DNA of 64,000 nucleotides from Brucella tritici (GCF_902825325.1 NZ_CADEAR010000001.1:62001-126000), one strand, 5' to 3'; shown: positions 1 through 9,215, counted from the first letter of the stretch. Made by a program: numbers and translations. Notes: generated by a model not told the origin, from the letters alone.

Positions 1-1
1 G

Positions 2-889
2 AAGGCCGCACCGCTGATCCTGATCGCGGTTGGTCTCTGCGTCTGTTTTCTATCCAACAACTGGAATATCGGTGCTGAGGGACAGTTTATCGCCGGTGCC
101 ATAGCGGGATCGGTCCTGCCTGTCATGTTTCCCGACCTGCAGTCATGGGTGGTTCTGCCCTTGATGATGCTGATGGGGATGGCGGGTGGCGCGGCTTATG
201 CATCCATTCCGGCATTGCTGAAAGTGCGCTTCAATACCAATGAAATCCTGACCAGCCTCATGCTTGTCTATGTCGCGCAACTGTTCCTCGACTGGCTGGT
301 GCGCGGGCCGTGGCGCAACCCGGAAGGATATAATTTCCCGGAAACCCGTCAGTTCAGCGATAGCGCCATTCTGCCGGAAATCTGGAGTGCATCCGGTCGT
401 GCGCATTGGGGCTTCATTTTCGCGCTCGTTGCAGCGATTTTCGTCTGGTTCCTGCTCAAGCACACGCTGAAGGGCTTTGAGGTCAAGGTTATCGGCCAAA
501 GTCCGAGGGCAGGGCGTTTTGCGGGTTTCAGTGCAGGCAAGATGGTGTTCTTCGTCTTTGCGGTTTCGGGTGCTCTTGCCGGCCTCGCGGGCATCGCGGA
601 AACCTCCGGTGCCATTGGCCAGCTTCGTCCGGTCATATCTCCGGGCTACGGTTTTACGGCGATCATTGTCGCATTTCTGGGGCGCCTCAACCCGCTGGGA
701 GCAATAGCAGCCGGTCTGGTGCTGGCGCTTTCCTATCTTGGCGGCGAAGCTGCACAGGTTGCTATCGGCATCTCCGAAAAATCTGCGCGCGTGTTTCAGG
801 GCATGATCCTATTCTTCGTTCTCGCTTGCGATACACTCATCCTTTATCGCATTCGCTTCATATCCGGTCGCCAAGCGGGAAAGGCCTGA
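2..889 (+). CDS. ABC transporter permease, BMP/nucleoside importer type (5' end outside window)
   Basis: The reading frame is open from the first bases, so the gene begins upstream and only its last 295 codons are present. The protein is very hydrophobic, with an early N-I-G-A-E-G-Q motif and a late L-N-P-L-G-A-I-A-A-G segment. Both fit the YufP/branched-chain-like permease family that works with BMP-type binding proteins. It would form half of an inner-membrane channel for purine nucleosides or related compounds, together with the second permease 4 bp downstream. The ATPase is presumably just upstream of the window. The substrate is inferred from the family. Confidence 0.88.
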   Translation, partial: KAAPLILIAVGLCVCFLSNNWNIGAEGQFIAGAIAGSVLPVMFPDLQSWVVLPLMMLMGMAGGAAYASIPALLKVRFNTNEILTSLMLVYVAQLFLDWLVRGPWRNPEGYNFPETRQFSDSAILPEIWSASGRAHWGFIFALVAAIFVWFLLKHTLKGFEVKVIGQSPRAGRFAGFSAGKMVFFVFAVSGALAGLAGIAETSGAIGQLRPVISPGYGFTAIIVAFLGRLNPLGAIAAGLVLALSYLGGEAAQVAIGISEKSARVFQGMILFFVLACDTLILYRIRFISGRQAGKA

Positions 890-893
890 TCTC

Positions 894-1814
894 ATGGATT
901 TGACGCAGGCTATTCTCCTCACGATTGCAACAGCAGCGACGCCACTCCTGATCGCCGCCATTGGCGAGCTTGTCGTGGAACGCTCCGGCGTGCTCAATCT
1001 CGGCGTCGAAGGCATGATGCTGATGGGAGCCGTGTCCGGCTTCGCCATTGCACAAATGACTGGCTCCGCTTGGTTGGGCTTGGTTGCTGGCGTTCTGGTC
1101 GGTGTGCTTTTCTCCGCCGTTTTTGGCTTTCTGACGCTCATACTCGTCACCAATCAGGTGGCAACCGGGCTGGCACTGACGATCCTTGGCGTCGGGGCAT
1201 CGGCCTTGCTTGGCGAAAGCTTTGTCGGGCTTCCCGGCGTCCGGCTTGAAGCTATCCATATTCCCTATCTCACCGATCTGCCGCTTGTCGGGCGGTTCCT
1301 CTTCGGTCAGGATCCGATCTTCTATATGTCTATCCTGCTGGTTGCCGGTGTGGCATGGTTTCTGTTCCGCACGCGAGCAGGGCTTACATTGCGCGCCATC
1401 GGCGACAGCCATGGCTCAGCCCATGCGCTCGGCGTGCATGTGGTGCGCACGCGCTATCTGGCGGTTCTGTTCGGCGGTGCTTGCGCCGGTCTTGCAGGCG
1501 CGCAATTGTCGCTCGTCTATGTGCCGCAATGGGTGGAGAACATGACAGCCGGGCGCGGCTGGATCGCTCTTGCTCTTGTCGTTTTTGCTTCGTGGCGACC
1601 ATGGCGCGTATTGATCGGTGCTTATTTGTTTGGCGCGGTGACCATCGGCCAGCTTCACGCGCAGGCGCTTGGCTTTGGCTTGCCGTCGCAGTTTCTGTCT
1701 GCGCTGCCTTATCTTGCGACGATTGTGGTGCTGGTCATCATCTCGCGCAACAAACGCCTGACGATGATGAATACGCCGGCTTCGCTCGGCAAGCCGTTTG
1801 TTCCTGACCGATAG
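894..1814 (+). CDS. ABC transporter permease, BMP/nucleoside importer type (YufQ-like)
   Basis: This 306-residue polytopic membrane protein follows the first permease after 4 bp, so the two are probably co-translated. Residues about 30-55 contain E-R-S-G-V-L-N-L-G-V-E-G-M-M, the signature of the second permease of BMP-type nucleoside importers. A conserved A-x-G-D loop follows around residue 168 (R-A-I-G-D). The protein would pair with the upstream permease in the cytoplasmic membrane. The C-terminus is short and basic. The start is the first ATG, immediately after the upstream stop. Confidence 0.9.
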   Translation: MDLTQAILLTIATAATPLLIAAIGELVVERSGVLNLGVEGMMLMGAVSGFAIAQMTGSAWLGLVAGVLVGVLFSAVFGFLTLILVTNQVATGLALTILGVGASALLGESFVGLPGVRLEAIHIPYLTDLPLVGRFLFGQDPIFYMSILLVAGVAWFLFRTRAGLTLRAIGDSHGSAHALGVHVVRTRYLAVLFGGACAGLAGAQLSLVYVPQWVENMTAGRGWIALALVVFASWRPWRVLIGAYLFGAVTIGQLHAQALGFGLPSQFLSALPYLATIVVLVIISRNKRLTMMNTPASLGKPFVPDR

Positions 1815-1896
1815 AAAGAACGGCTGAGGGGTAGACGTAAACCGTCCCAAGGGTTTTCGTTTTGGTTAGTGGGTAAAAACAAGGAGTGCAGGGAAC

Positions 1897-2964
1897 ATGA
1901 AAAAGACGCTTATGGCTATGGCCACTGCGGCCAGCTTTATGCTTGGCGGCGCAGCGCATGCAGAAGATAAACTCAAGATCGGGTTCATCTATATCGGACC
2001 TCCGGGCGATTTCGGCTGGACCTATCAGCACGATCAGGCCCGCAAGGAGCTTGTCGAGGCGCTTGGCGACAAGATCGAAACCACATTTCTGGAAAGCGTT
2101 CCGGAAGGCGCCGATGCCGAACGTTCCATCGAACGTCTGGCACGTGCTGGCAACAAGCTGATCTTCACGACGTCGTTCGGCTATATGGACCCGACCCTTA
2201 AGGTCGCCAAGAAGTTCCCGGACGTGAAGTTCGAACACGCAACCGGCTACAAGACCGCCGACAACATGTCCGCCTATAATGCGCGCTTCTATGAAGGCCG
2301 TTATGTGCAGGGCGTGATCGCTGCCAAGATGTCGACAAAGGGCGTTGCAGGTTACATCGCATCCGTTCCGGTTCCTGAAGTCGTGCAGGGCATCAACGCA
2401 TTCATGCTTGGCGCACAGTCGGTCAATCCGGACTTCAAGGTCAAGGTGATCTGGGCTAACTCCTGGTTCGATCCGGGCAAGGAAGCCGATGCAGCCAAGG
2501 CCCTGATCGATCAGGGCGTGGACATCATCACACAGCACACCGATTCTACCGCCGCCATTCAGGTGGCGCATGATCGCGGGATCAAGGCTTTCGGTCAGGC
2601 TTCGGACATGATCAAGTTCGCGCCCGACACGCAGCTTACCGCTGTCGTGGACGAATGGGGGCCGTATTATATCGATCGCGCCAAGGCTGTTCTCGACGGT
2701 ACGTGGAAAAGCCAGAACATCTGGTGGGGTATGAAGGAAGGCCTCGTGAAGATGGCGCCTTATACCAACATGCCGGACGACGTGAAGAAACTGGCCGAGG
2801 AAACCGAAGCCAAGATCAAGTCGGGCGAACTGAAGCCTTTCACTGGCCCGATCAAGAAGCAGGACGGCTCCGTCTGGCTGAAAGAAGGCGAACAGGCTGA
2901 CGACAAAACCCTGCTGGGCCTGAATTTCTACGTCGCTGGCGTGGACGACAAACTACCGCAGTAA
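1897..2964 (+). CDS. BMP family ABC transporter substrate-binding protein
   Basis: The 355-residue product starts with a clear signal peptide (M-K-K-T, hydrophobic core, A-H-A cleavage region near residue 22). It then has the Bmp/PnrA-like fold, with the opening K-I-G-F-I-Y-I-G-P-P-G-D-F-G-W-T motif and a Y-x-G-R-Y-x-x-G segment around residue 135. This family binds purine nucleosides and similar ligands in the periplasm. It lies 82 bp after the permeases, preceded by an AAGGAG-like ribosome site, and ends just before a strong terminator. It therefore closes the operon. The exact ligand cannot be read from the sequence. Confidence 0.9.
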   Translation: MKKTLMAMATAASFMLGGAAHAEDKLKIGFIYIGPPGDFGWTYQHDQARKELVEALGDKIETTFLESVPEGADAERSIERLARAGNKLIFTTSFGYMDPTLKVAKKFPDVKFEHATGYKTADNMSAYNARFYEGRYVQGVIAAKMSTKGVAGYIASVPVPEVVQGINAFMLGAQSVNPDFKVKVIWANSWFDPGKEADAAKALIDQGVDIITQHTDSTAAIQVAHDRGIKAFGQASDMIKFAPDTQLTAVVDEWGPYYIDRAKAVLDGTWKSQNIWWGMKEGLVKMAPYTNMPDDVKKLAEETEAKIKSGELKPFTGPIKKQDGSVWLKEGEQADDKTLLGLNFYVAGVDDKLPQ

Positions 2965-2984
2965 GCTTCTCCATACTGAAACAG

Positions 2985-3019
2985 AAAAAGGGCGCTCAAA
3001 GCGCCCTTTTTATTTTTTT
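2985..3019 (+). terminator. Rho-independent terminator of the BMP importer operon
   Basis: A perfect stem of AAAGGGCGCT with AGCGCCCTTT encloses a 3-base loop and is followed by a T-rich run. It sits 20 bp after the binding-protein stop. It may also work for the convergent acetyltransferase gene, since A-runs precede the stem. Confidence 0.9.
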
Positions 3020-3040
3020 ACAATGGATTAAATCTGCCCG

Positions 3041-3508
3041 TTAAAGCGATAGCTTAAGGCCATCGTGACTATCCGAGAAGCCGAGCGACTGATAGAAACG
3101 CAGCGCGTCGGAACGCGATTTATCCGTCGTCAGTTGTACGAGACCACAGCCGCGCTCACGGCACTGCTCGATTGCCCACCCGATCATCTGGCGGCCTATT
3201 CCACCGCCACGAATGTGGCTTGCAATCCGCACACTTTCGATCTGTCCGCGCCACATGCCCATTCGCGACAGGCCGGGTATGAAGCTGATTTGCATGCAGC
3301 CGATGATCTCGCCATCATGTTCAACGACAGCCAGAAGCTGATTGGGATCAGCATCGATTGCTGCAAAGGCGTTGCGATAAGAATCCCGCAAGGGGAGGCT
3401 CGCATCTTCGCGCTGTGCACCGAGTGCGTCGTCTGCAAGCATGGAGACAATCGCCGCCACGTCAGCCGCTGCGGCTTTTCTGATCGCTATGGCAACTTCC
3501 GCCGCCAT
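3041..3508 (-). CDS. GNAT family N-acetyltransferase
   Basis: This 155-residue protein has the GNAT order. A variable N-terminus is followed by a beta strand I-G-C-M-Q-I, the V-R-I-A-S-H-x-R-G-G-G-I-G-R-Q pyrophosphate-binding loop (about residues 92-106), and a final L-x-x-D-K-S-R-S-D-A-L-R-F-Y-Q-S-L-G-F motif. It would transfer an acetyl group from acetyl-CoA to an unknown amine. Its ATG overlaps the rimO stop (ATGA), so it is translationally coupled to rimO. The substrate is unknown. Confidence 0.88.
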   Translation of the reverse strand: MAAEVAIAIRKAAAADVAAIVSMLADDALGAQREDASLPLRDSYRNAFAAIDADPNQLLAVVEHDGEIIGCMQISFIPGLSRMGMWRGQIESVRIASHIRGGGIGRQMIGWAIEQCRERGCGLVQLTTDKSRSDALRFYQSLGFSDSHDGLKLSL

Positions 3509-4821
3509 CAGACCGCCATGCCATGCAGGTCGTAAGCGTCGCTCGCTTCGATCTTCACCGTCACGATGTCGCCGACGCGAAGCGGACGGCGCGACTGGAT
3601 GTGAACGCTGCCGTCGATTTCCGGAGCATCGTAGCGCGTACGGCCCTTGGCAATCGTGCCGTTTGTCTCATCGATAATGACAGGCAGGCGCTTCCCGACC
3701 TTCTTCTTGAGGAGATTGGTCGAAATCTGCTGCTGCTTGGCCATGAAACGATGCCAGCGCGCTTCCTTGATTTCTTCAGGAACCTGCTCAAGGCCGAGAT
3801 CATTAGCCTTCGCGCCCTTCACCGGCTCATATTTGAAGCAGCCAGCGCGCTCGATTTTGGCTTCGTCGAGCCAGTCGAGAAGCATCTCGAAATCTTCTTC
3901 CGTTTCGCCGGGATAGCCGACGATAAAGGTGGAACGCACGGCCAAATCCGGGCAGGTTTCACGCCAGGCCTGAATGCGGCGCGAGGTCTTTTCCTGATGT
4001 GCCGGACGGCGCATGTTTTTCAGAACTGCCGGTGAGGCGTGCTGGAAAGGAATATCCAGATAAGGCAGAATCTTGCCTTCAGCCATCAGCGGAATGACTT
4101 CGTCGACATGCGGGTAGGGGTATACATAGTGCATACGCACCCATACGCCCATATCGCCCAGCTCGCGCGAGAGGTCGAGGAACTTGGTACGAACCGTGCG
4201 GTCCTGCCACATGGCTTCCTGATATTTGATGTCGAGGCCGTAGGCACTCGTATCCTGCGAGATGACGAGGATTTCCTTCACGCCTGCGTTGACCAGCTTT
4301 TCCGCTTCACGCAGCACCTGATCGATCGGGCGCGACACCAGATCGCCACGCAGCGCCGGGATGATGCAGAAGGAGCAGCGGTTTGAGCAGCCTTCGGAAA
4401 TTTTCAGATAGGCGTAGTGGCGCGGGGTAAGCTTCACGCCCTGTGGCGGCACCAGATCGACAAAGGGGTCGTGCGCGGGAGGGGCGGCTTCATGCACCGC
4501 GCTCATCACGCTTTCATAAGCCTGGGGGCCGGTGATGGCCAGCACGTTCGGATGGCGCTCACGGATGACATCGGGTTCGGCGCCAAGACAACCAGTTACG
4601 ATGACCTTCCCGTTCTCGTTGAGTGCAAGGCCGATCGCATCGAGCGATTCATCACGTGCGGAATCGAGAAAGCCGCAGGTATTGACGATGACCAGATCGG
4701 CTCCGTCATGCTTCCGGGAGATTTCATAGCCCTCGGAGCGGAGGCTGGTGATGATGCGTTCCGAATCGACAAGCGCCTTCGGGCAGCCGAGTGAAACGAA
4801 ACTGACGCGCGGTGCGCTCAT
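3508..4821 (-). CDS. rimO: Ribosomal protein S12 methylthiotransferase RimO
   Basis: The 437-residue product begins M-S-A-P-R-V and has the three N-terminal domain cysteines (about C13, C49, C78) that hold one 4Fe-4S cluster. The radical-SAM motif C-x3-C-x2-C follows at about 145-152, and a C-terminal TRAM-like domain ends the protein. RimO methylthiolates a conserved aspartate of ribosomal protein S12. The open frame continues far upstream of the chosen ATG, but that part reads antisense-like into the bacterioferritin region and is not protein-like, so the start at 4821 is preferred. The length matches the family. Confidence 0.95.
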   Translation of the reverse strand: MSAPRVSFVSLGCPKALVDSERIITSLRSEGYEISRKHDGADLVIVNTCGFLDSARDESLDAIGLALNENGKVIVTGCLGAEPDVIRERHPNVLAITGPQAYESVMSAVHEAAPPAHDPFVDLVPPQGVKLTPRHYAYLKISEGCSNRCSFCIIPALRGDLVSRPIDQVLREAEKLVNAGVKEILVISQDTSAYGLDIKYQEAMWQDRTVRTKFLDLSRELGDMGVWVRMHYVYPYPHVDEVIPLMAEGKILPYLDIPFQHASPAVLKNMRRPAHQEKTSRRIQAWRETCPDLAVRSTFIVGYPGETEEDFEMLLDWLDEAKIERAGCFKYEPVKGAKANDLGLEQVPEEIKEARWHRFMAKQQQISTNLLKKKVGKRLPVIIDETNGTIAKGRTRYDAPEIDGSVHIQSRRPLRVGDIVTVKIEASDAYDLHGMAV

Positions 4822-4895
4822 GGTGATACCTTGCGAATTTCGGAAAATTGGGCGCGCAATATCACGATAAAGGGGCAACGGTAAAGTTGAGATGA

Positions 4896-4928
4896 TAAAA
4901 AAAGCCGGAGCGCAAAGCCCCGGCTTTT
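4896..4928 (-). terminator. Terminator downstream of bfr
   Basis: A 9-bp stem (AAAAGCCGG pairing with CCGGCTTTT) with an 11-base loop lies 21 bp after the bfr stop. On the minus strand it is followed by a run of T residues. Confidence 0.85.
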
Positions 4929-4948
4929 GTTTACTTGGCGAGTTTGGC

Positions 4949-5434
4949 TTATTCTGCCTGATCGGCCGGAGCTGCGTTGAGCTGGCCGTAACGCTCTTCG
5001 CCGATCTTGGCGAGGAGGTCGAGCTGGGTTTCAAGGAAGTCGATATGACCTTCTTCATCCGCCAGAAGCTCGTCGAAAAGCTGCTTGGAAACGTAGTCGC
5101 CGAGCTCATCGCAGATCTCGCGCGACTTCTTGTAGGAAGCACGGGCGTCATATTCACCGGCAAGATCGGCTTCCAGAACTTCCTTGACGTTCTGGCCGAT
5201 GCGCAGCGGTGCGAGAGTCTGCAGGTTTGGGTGACCTTCGAGGAAGATGATGCGGTCGATGATCTTGTCAGCGTGATGCATCTCTTCGATGGATTCTTCA
5301 CGCTCTTTCTTGGCAAGACGCGTGAAGCCCCAGTCGTTCAGCAGGCGGTAGTGCAGCCAATACTGGTTGACGGCGCCGAGCTCGAGAAACAGAGCCTCGT
5401 TAAGCCGCTCGATGACCTTTGGTTCGCCTTTCAT
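4949..5434 (-). CDS. bfr: Bacterioferritin
   Basis: This 161-residue protein has the four-helix ferritin-like pattern. Ligand-type residues E18, E51 and H54 are visible, along with M52, the usual axial haem ligand of bacterioferritins (E-E-M-H-H). It stores iron as a ferric mineral inside a 24-mer cytosolic shell. The ATG at 5434 was chosen because a GGGAG ribosome site lies just upstream and the protein then starts M-K-G-E as in relatives. It partly overlaps the 3' end of the bfd-like gene and has its own terminator downstream. Confidence 0.95.
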   Translation of the reverse strand: MKGEPKVIERLNEALFLELGAVNQYWLHYRLLNDWGFTRLAKKEREESIEEMHHADKIIDRIIFLEGHPNLQTLAPLRIGQNVKEVLEADLAGEYDARASYKKSREICDELGDYVSKQLFDELLADEEGHIDFLETQLDLLAKIGEERYGQLNAAPADQAE

Positions 5435-5711
5435 TCCATGAACTCCCGAATTTGTCGCGTAGAGAACGTACACGATCCATGAACTGGACCACGTTTTCGT
5501 CCATTTGGTTATGACGAAGATGATACTCTTCAGTCACCCTTATGATCGTTTCCACGACGTTTGGGAAGCAGCCACAGCAACGGCCGCGCTTGGACATGAT
5601 ATTATAGACGGTGCCGGGAACGATAAGCTGCCAGCAATCCTGATCAAGAAGCTCGATAACAACGGCTTCAATGTCTTTATCGGTAATAACGTTGCAGCTG
5701 CAAACTAGCAT
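5400..5711 (-). CDS. bfd: Bacterioferritin-associated ferredoxin (Bfd-like, 2Fe-2S)
   Basis: The 103-residue protein has C4-x-C6 near the N-terminus and a C45-x2-C48 pair in R-G-R-C-C-G-C. This is the BFD-like 2Fe-2S ligand arrangement. Bfd delivers electrons to bacterioferritin to release stored iron. Its last 35 bases overlap the start of bfr in another frame, which suggests coupled translation. The C-terminal 30 residues extend beyond the compact E. coli-type domain. An Irr-type palindrome lies about 310 bp upstream. Confidence 0.9.
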   Translation of the reverse strand: MLVCSCNVITDKDIEAVVIELLDQDCWQLIVPGTVYNIMSKRGRCCGCFPNVVETIIRVTEEYHLRHNQMDENVVQFMDRVRSLRDKFGSSWNERRTKGHRAA

Positions 5712-6166
5712 GAGAAACTATCTCCCATGCCTGTAAAGCAGAAACCAGATGCAAAAAGCACCAAATGGAGAGACTTTACCGGCTCACTGCGTATTTCTAC
5801 TATATTGCTGGCCTGAAAAATGGACAGCTTTATTTCACTTGTGGCGCAAGGCCGAACTGAACCGGTCAATGGTTCCTCCAACTGCAAGGGTTAAAGGCCC
5901 GAACATTAAAGGCATTACTTAAGTGGTGTTTATAAAACCCACCAAATTAAGTCAGGTTATGGCCGGTGAGGCTCCAATCTGTCAATTTTTATGTTTTTGA
6001 AACGTTCTAAAGATCAATAAGTTAGAATCATTCTAAATATGAGTTAACTACCCATCTTTAAACGATAATTGTCATTTTAGTATAGCCATGGCAGCGTTCC
6101 AATGGCGCCGCCATGCCATTATGCGCTATTTCGCCGCACCTTGTGGACAGGCGTTTCTCCCGAGCG
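5712..6166. other. 455-bp intergenic region with Irr-like operator, no gene seen
   Basis: No convincing coding region lies here; the open frames are short and unlike proteins. The stretch is AT-rich. It holds the ICE-like palindrome described separately, and an imperfect inverted repeat around 5918-5952 (ACTTAAGTGGTG facing CCACCAAATTAAGT). It is the only space for the bfd-bfr promoter. Confidence 0.6.
6022..6036. promoter_or_regulatory. Irr/ICE-type iron control element upstream of bfd-bfr
   Basis: TTAGAAT-C-ATTCTAA is a perfect 7-bp palindrome with one central base and matches the ICE box bound by Irr in rhizobia and Brucella. A weaker copy (TTTGAA-ACG-TTCTAAA) lies just upstream at 5996-6011. 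The likely target is bfd-bfr, although the distance to the bfd start is long. Confidence 0.7.
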
Positions 6167-6481
6167 TCAGGAGCCAAGAACGGAGCTGAAGCCTTCGAAC
6201 TGCGGAGGTCCGAGATAGAGCGGCTTGTTGTCTCCAGCATTGCGATGAGCATCGCGGAACTGTTCGGACTTGGTCCAAGCGACAAAATCATCGCGATTGC
6301 GCCATACCGTGTGCGAGGCATAAAGCGTGTAGCCTTCCTCTTCGTTGGTCGCACCGCGCAGGAGGTGAAAGCTTTCAAAACCGGGAAGTTCGGACAATTT
6401 GGAGTCTCGGTTTTTCCACACAGTCTCAAAATCGGTTTCGCTGCCGACGCGAACCTTGAAGCGATTCATGGCTATGAACAT
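6167..6481 (-). CDS. bhuQ: Antibiotic-biosynthesis-monooxygenase fold protein, probable haem oxygenase (BhuQ/HmuQ-like)
   Basis: The 104-residue product is a single ABM-fold domain with the N-R-F-K-V opening strand, the central W-K-N-R-D and P-G-F-E-S-F-H-L-L-R motif, and Y-A-S-H-T-V-W. This is typical of IsdG/HmuQ-type haem-degrading enzymes. It lies 179 bp downstream of the haem receptor gene on the same strand, which supports a role in opening the haem ring to release iron. ATG 6481 has an AAAGGA site 6 bases before it; a second ATG four codons later is possible. The precise reaction is inferred from family and context. Confidence 0.82.
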   Translation of the reverse strand: MFIAMNRFKVRVGSETDFETVWKNRDSKLSELPGFESFHLLRGATNEEEGYTLYASHTVWRNRDDFVAWTKSEQFRDAHRNAGDNKPLYLGPPQFEGFSSVLGS

Positions 6482-6531
6482 TGCTGATCCTTTTCCATCA
6501 GGTTTGGGACTGACTACTTTATATAACTTTT

Positions 6532-6562
6532 GGCGAGTGCAGCGGTAGGGGCTGCACTCGCC
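6532..6562. other. Perfect 12-bp stem-loop between bhuA and bhuQ
   Basis: GGCGAGTGCAGC pairs perfectly with GCTGCACTCGCC around a 7-base loop. Neither side has a T-run, so it is not a classical terminator. It could stabilise the receptor mRNA or reduce read-through into bhuQ. Confidence 0.7.
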
Positions 6563-6660
6563 GCGTCACATCTCGGGATCAGAAGGCCGCCGCGGTCAGG
6601 TTGGCCGGTCTTCGAAGATGCGACGATCATGAACGAGAGACGAGAACGCCTCTCAAAGGT

Positions 6661-8649
6661 TTAGAACTGGAACTGTGTCGAGACGAGGAAAGTGCGTCCG
6701 CGACCAGAGCCATAGGTGCTGAGAGCAGGAGTATATTCCTTGTCAGTGATGTTCAGCACCTGAAGCGAAAGATCAACCGTGTCAGTGAACTTGTACTTCG
6801 CGAAGACGTCCACCAGCGTATAGGGATCGGTGTCGTTTCCTGTGATGCTTCTGCCACTCGAAACATGTTGAACGCGCAGACCGCTCTCAAGCTTGCGTTC
6901 GAAGAAGCGTGCACCAGCCGTAACTGTTACGACATCTTCAGGCAGATACTGGTTTGCCCCGAGGCCCGCCGTCTGTTCCGGGAGTTCGGAGGTGGAGTGC
7001 GTGTAAGCAATGCCACCAAAGGCGAAGCCGGCATCGTAACGGGCATCAAGTTCGAAGCCTTTCACATCGGAAATGCCATCCACATTGATGAACTGGCTGT
7101 TCGTGCTGGAGGCGGTGATGTAGTCCTCAACACGCATCATGTAGTAGTTGGCTTTGATGCGCAGGCCGTCTTCTGCTGTAAATATGCCGTCGCGTGCGAT
7201 ATTGACGCCGAACTCCCATCCGCGCTGCTTTTCAGGGCGTAGATCCGGATTGCCACGCAAACCTGTTGTACCCGCATGGGCCACGCCACCAAGGAAGGTT
7301 TCCTGCAAGGTTGGCGAACGCATGGAATGCGCATATGTAATATAAGGCTGCAGCCAGTCGGTCACGTTATAGGCAACTGTGACCTTGGGGCTGAGTTCGC
7401 CATCGCTGTTCGAAATGGAGCTGTCTTCGCTCTCAAGCTTGAAATAATCGTAGCGAAGGCCGGTGATGACCTGCAAGGCTTGATAGTTCCAGGTCGCTTC
7501 CGAGAAGACCGCGCTGCGATTGGAAGTGGCGTCTGTCGGGTTGACACCAGTAATGTTGCCACCAGCATTGTCGCGATTAATTTCAAAGCCGTTCTTCCAC
7601 GCGACAGCTACATCACCAAAGGTGAATCGTGACGTGTTTGAGGCGGTCATCCCTGTGGTGTCTGTTGAAATTTGACGCCCGACGTAGCTGCCATTGCCGC
7701 CCACCCAGTTCTGCAGCGTGCTGTTGTGGTAGAGGTTGACGTCGAGGTCGATGAGATCGTTGTCGGACGGGTTGTAGTTATATTGTGCGAAGAACGTGCG
7801 GTTCTGCAGGAACATATCGTAGATCGTATAGGTTCCCGGACGGTAGCCGTTGGCATATGTTCCGTAGTGGTTGTTGTAGAGGACACCGCCAAGCGTCAGC
7901 TTCTGGTCTTCACCAAGACCGAACTCAGCCTTGAACAGACCGGAGGTCAGTTCCTCGCCGGACTTCTCGACAGTCGCGCCGTCGCCGTTTTTGTAATCGC
8001 TGGAATCGTGACGGCTGATGGCCGCAACAATCCCGATGGAATTGACGCGGGCAGCACCTGCCAGCATTTCGGAGAAACCGGTGCCATTGCTGCCCCAGGA
8101 AGCGCGGCCGAGGACGCCCTTGTCCTTGCCATCCAGAATGACATCATCAACGCCGATCGTGCGGAAATTGACGCTGCCGGCAAGGCCGGTGCCGCCCTCG
8201 GTCGTCACGGCGCCGCGCGCCACATCGATTTCTGACAGCAGGTTCGGGTCAATATAGGCATAACCCTGCGCATCGTGCGCGGTGTTGCGATAGCTTTGCG
8301 GCACGCCGTCGATCATCATGTTGACGCGGCCGGAGCCTTCGAAACCACGAATATTGACCGCGACACCCGGATTGGACGCATTTTGCAAGGTGAACACGCC
8401 AGCCGTGCCACGCAACACATCATCGAGCTTCGCGCCACCGAAACGATTGATCTCTTCGCGGTCGACCCTACCGACCGGTGCCGCCTCTGTCGCCCGGCGA
8501 ATGGTGATCGTCTTCAACGCAACGCCAGCTTCTTCTTCAGAGGCTTTCTGTTCCTGCGCAAAGGCTTGTGACGTCATCGCCACAAGAATGACAGCAAGCC
8601 CCGTGCTCGCCAGAATTGAATGTTTGTGAACCCCACCAGTCGCCCGCAT
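6661..8649 (-). CDS. bhuA: TonB-dependent haem receptor
   Basis: This 662-residue outer-membrane receptor has a signal peptide ending A-F-A-Q, a TonB-box-like I-T-I-R-R segment, and a plug domain with R-G-F-E-G-S-G-R-V-N. The barrel contains the haem-receptor G-N-P-D-L-R-P-E-K box and ends in the aromatic Q-F-Q-F. It would import haem using TonB energy. The frame runs further upstream from a TTG, but ATG 8649 has an AAGGAA site 9 bases before it and gives a normal signal peptide. It is divergent from the hemP-hmuSTUV operon, with an IRO-like site between. Confidence 0.93.
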   Translation of the reverse strand: MRATGGVHKHSILASTGLAVILVAMTSQAFAQEQKASEEEAGVALKTITIRRATEAAPVGRVDREEINRFGGAKLDDVLRGTAGVFTLQNASNPGVAVNIRGFEGSGRVNMMIDGVPQSYRNTAHDAQGYAYIDPNLLSEIDVARGAVTTEGGTGLAGSVNFRTIGVDDVILDGKDKGVLGRASWGSNGTGFSEMLAGAARVNSIGIVAAISRHDSSDYKNGDGATVEKSGEELTSGLFKAEFGLGEDQKLTLGGVLYNNHYGTYANGYRPGTYTIYDMFLQNRTFFAQYNYNPSDNDLIDLDVNLYHNSTLQNWVGGNGSYVGRQISTDTTGMTASNTSRFTFGDVAVAWKNGFEINRDNAGGNITGVNPTDATSNRSAVFSEATWNYQALQVITGLRYDYFKLESEDSSISNSDGELSPKVTVAYNVTDWLQPYITYAHSMRSPTLQETFLGGVAHAGTTGLRGNPDLRPEKQRGWEFGVNIARDGIFTAEDGLRIKANYYMMRVEDYITASSTNSQFINVDGISDVKGFELDARYDAGFAFGGIAYTHSTSELPEQTAGLGANQYLPEDVVTVTAGARFFERKLESGLRVQHVSSGRSITGNDTDPYTLVDVFAKYKFTDTVDLSLQVLNITDKEYTPALSTYGSGRGRTFLVSTQFQF

Positions 8650-8850
8650 TTCCAATGTTTCCTTCATTAACCAGACGCGCTTCATCGACCCGACGGGTGA
8701 CGAAGAAACTAGAAAATTCAATTGTTTATGACTTCCCCCTCAAGAGAAGGCCGCGTGCTGGCTGGGAAGACGGTTTCTTCCGGGCTTGCGCTGAAAAAGC
8801 GAGATTTAAACTTGACTCGATTATTCCAGTAATGCAGTGATTAATAAACA

Positions 8851-8865
8851 TGACTGTTGATGTCA
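8851..8865. promoter_or_regulatory. RirA/IRO-type operator in the bhuA-hemP divergent region
   Basis: TGA-CTGTTGATG-TCA fits the iron-responsive operator pattern TGA-N9-TCA recognised by RirA in rhizobia. It sits 55 bp before the hemP start and about 200 bp before the bhuA start, inside the only region available for both promoters. Confidence 0.6.
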
Positions 8866-8919
8866 ACAAAACAAATTTGCTGTCATCACCGTGTGGAAAG
8901 TCGATGCTGAGGCGAGAAA

Positions 8920-9204
8920 ATGAACAGGCGAATCCATATCGACATGCAGGTGCGGTTACCGCGCGGACCCGTTTCCGACAGAACTGCAAATCGCATTCCT
9001 GAAAGCCAGCTCAGCGGCGATTCAACCGGGTCTGTCCCGGCTCAGATAAAACCTCGCTTCGGCGAGAATGCACTTGAGCCGCAACTGAAAACCTATGGCA
9101 GTCGCGAACTCTTCGACGGCTCCCGGGAAGTGGGCATAGAGCACGGCGGCTCGCTCTATCGCCTCAAGATCACCCGCCAAGGCAAGCTCATCCTAAACAA
9201 GTAG
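8920..9204 (+). CDS. hemP: Hemin uptake protein HemP/HmuP
   Basis: This 94-residue protein ends with the HemP signature (S-R-E-L-F-D-G near residue 62, then L-Y-R-L-K-I-T-R-Q-G-K-L-I-L-N-K). In rhizobia HmuP is a small activator of haem-uptake gene expression. The N-terminal half is less conserved and longer than usual, so a later start is possible, but GAGG lies just before this ATG. It heads the hmu operon, 11 bp before hmuS. Confidence 0.85.
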   Translation: MNRRIHIDMQVRLPRGPVSDRTANRIPESQLSGDSTGSVPAQIKPRFGENALEPQLKTYGSRELFDGSREVGIEHGGSLYRLKITRQGKLILNK

Positions 9205-9215
9205 GCAACCATCAG

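Noticed and set aside
4822-5316. N-terminal extension of about 165 residues on the rimO frame
   Set aside because: The extension lies in a shifted frame over bfr and is serine- and arginine-rich without family similarity; rimO has normal length from ATG 4821.
6482-6500. IRO-like site before bhuQ (TGA ... TCA)
   Set aside because: The spacing is ten bases instead of nine, so it does not fit the motif.
7672-8235. 187-codon plus-strand frame within bhuA
   Set aside because: It is antisense to a clear TonB receptor and has no ribosome site or motif.
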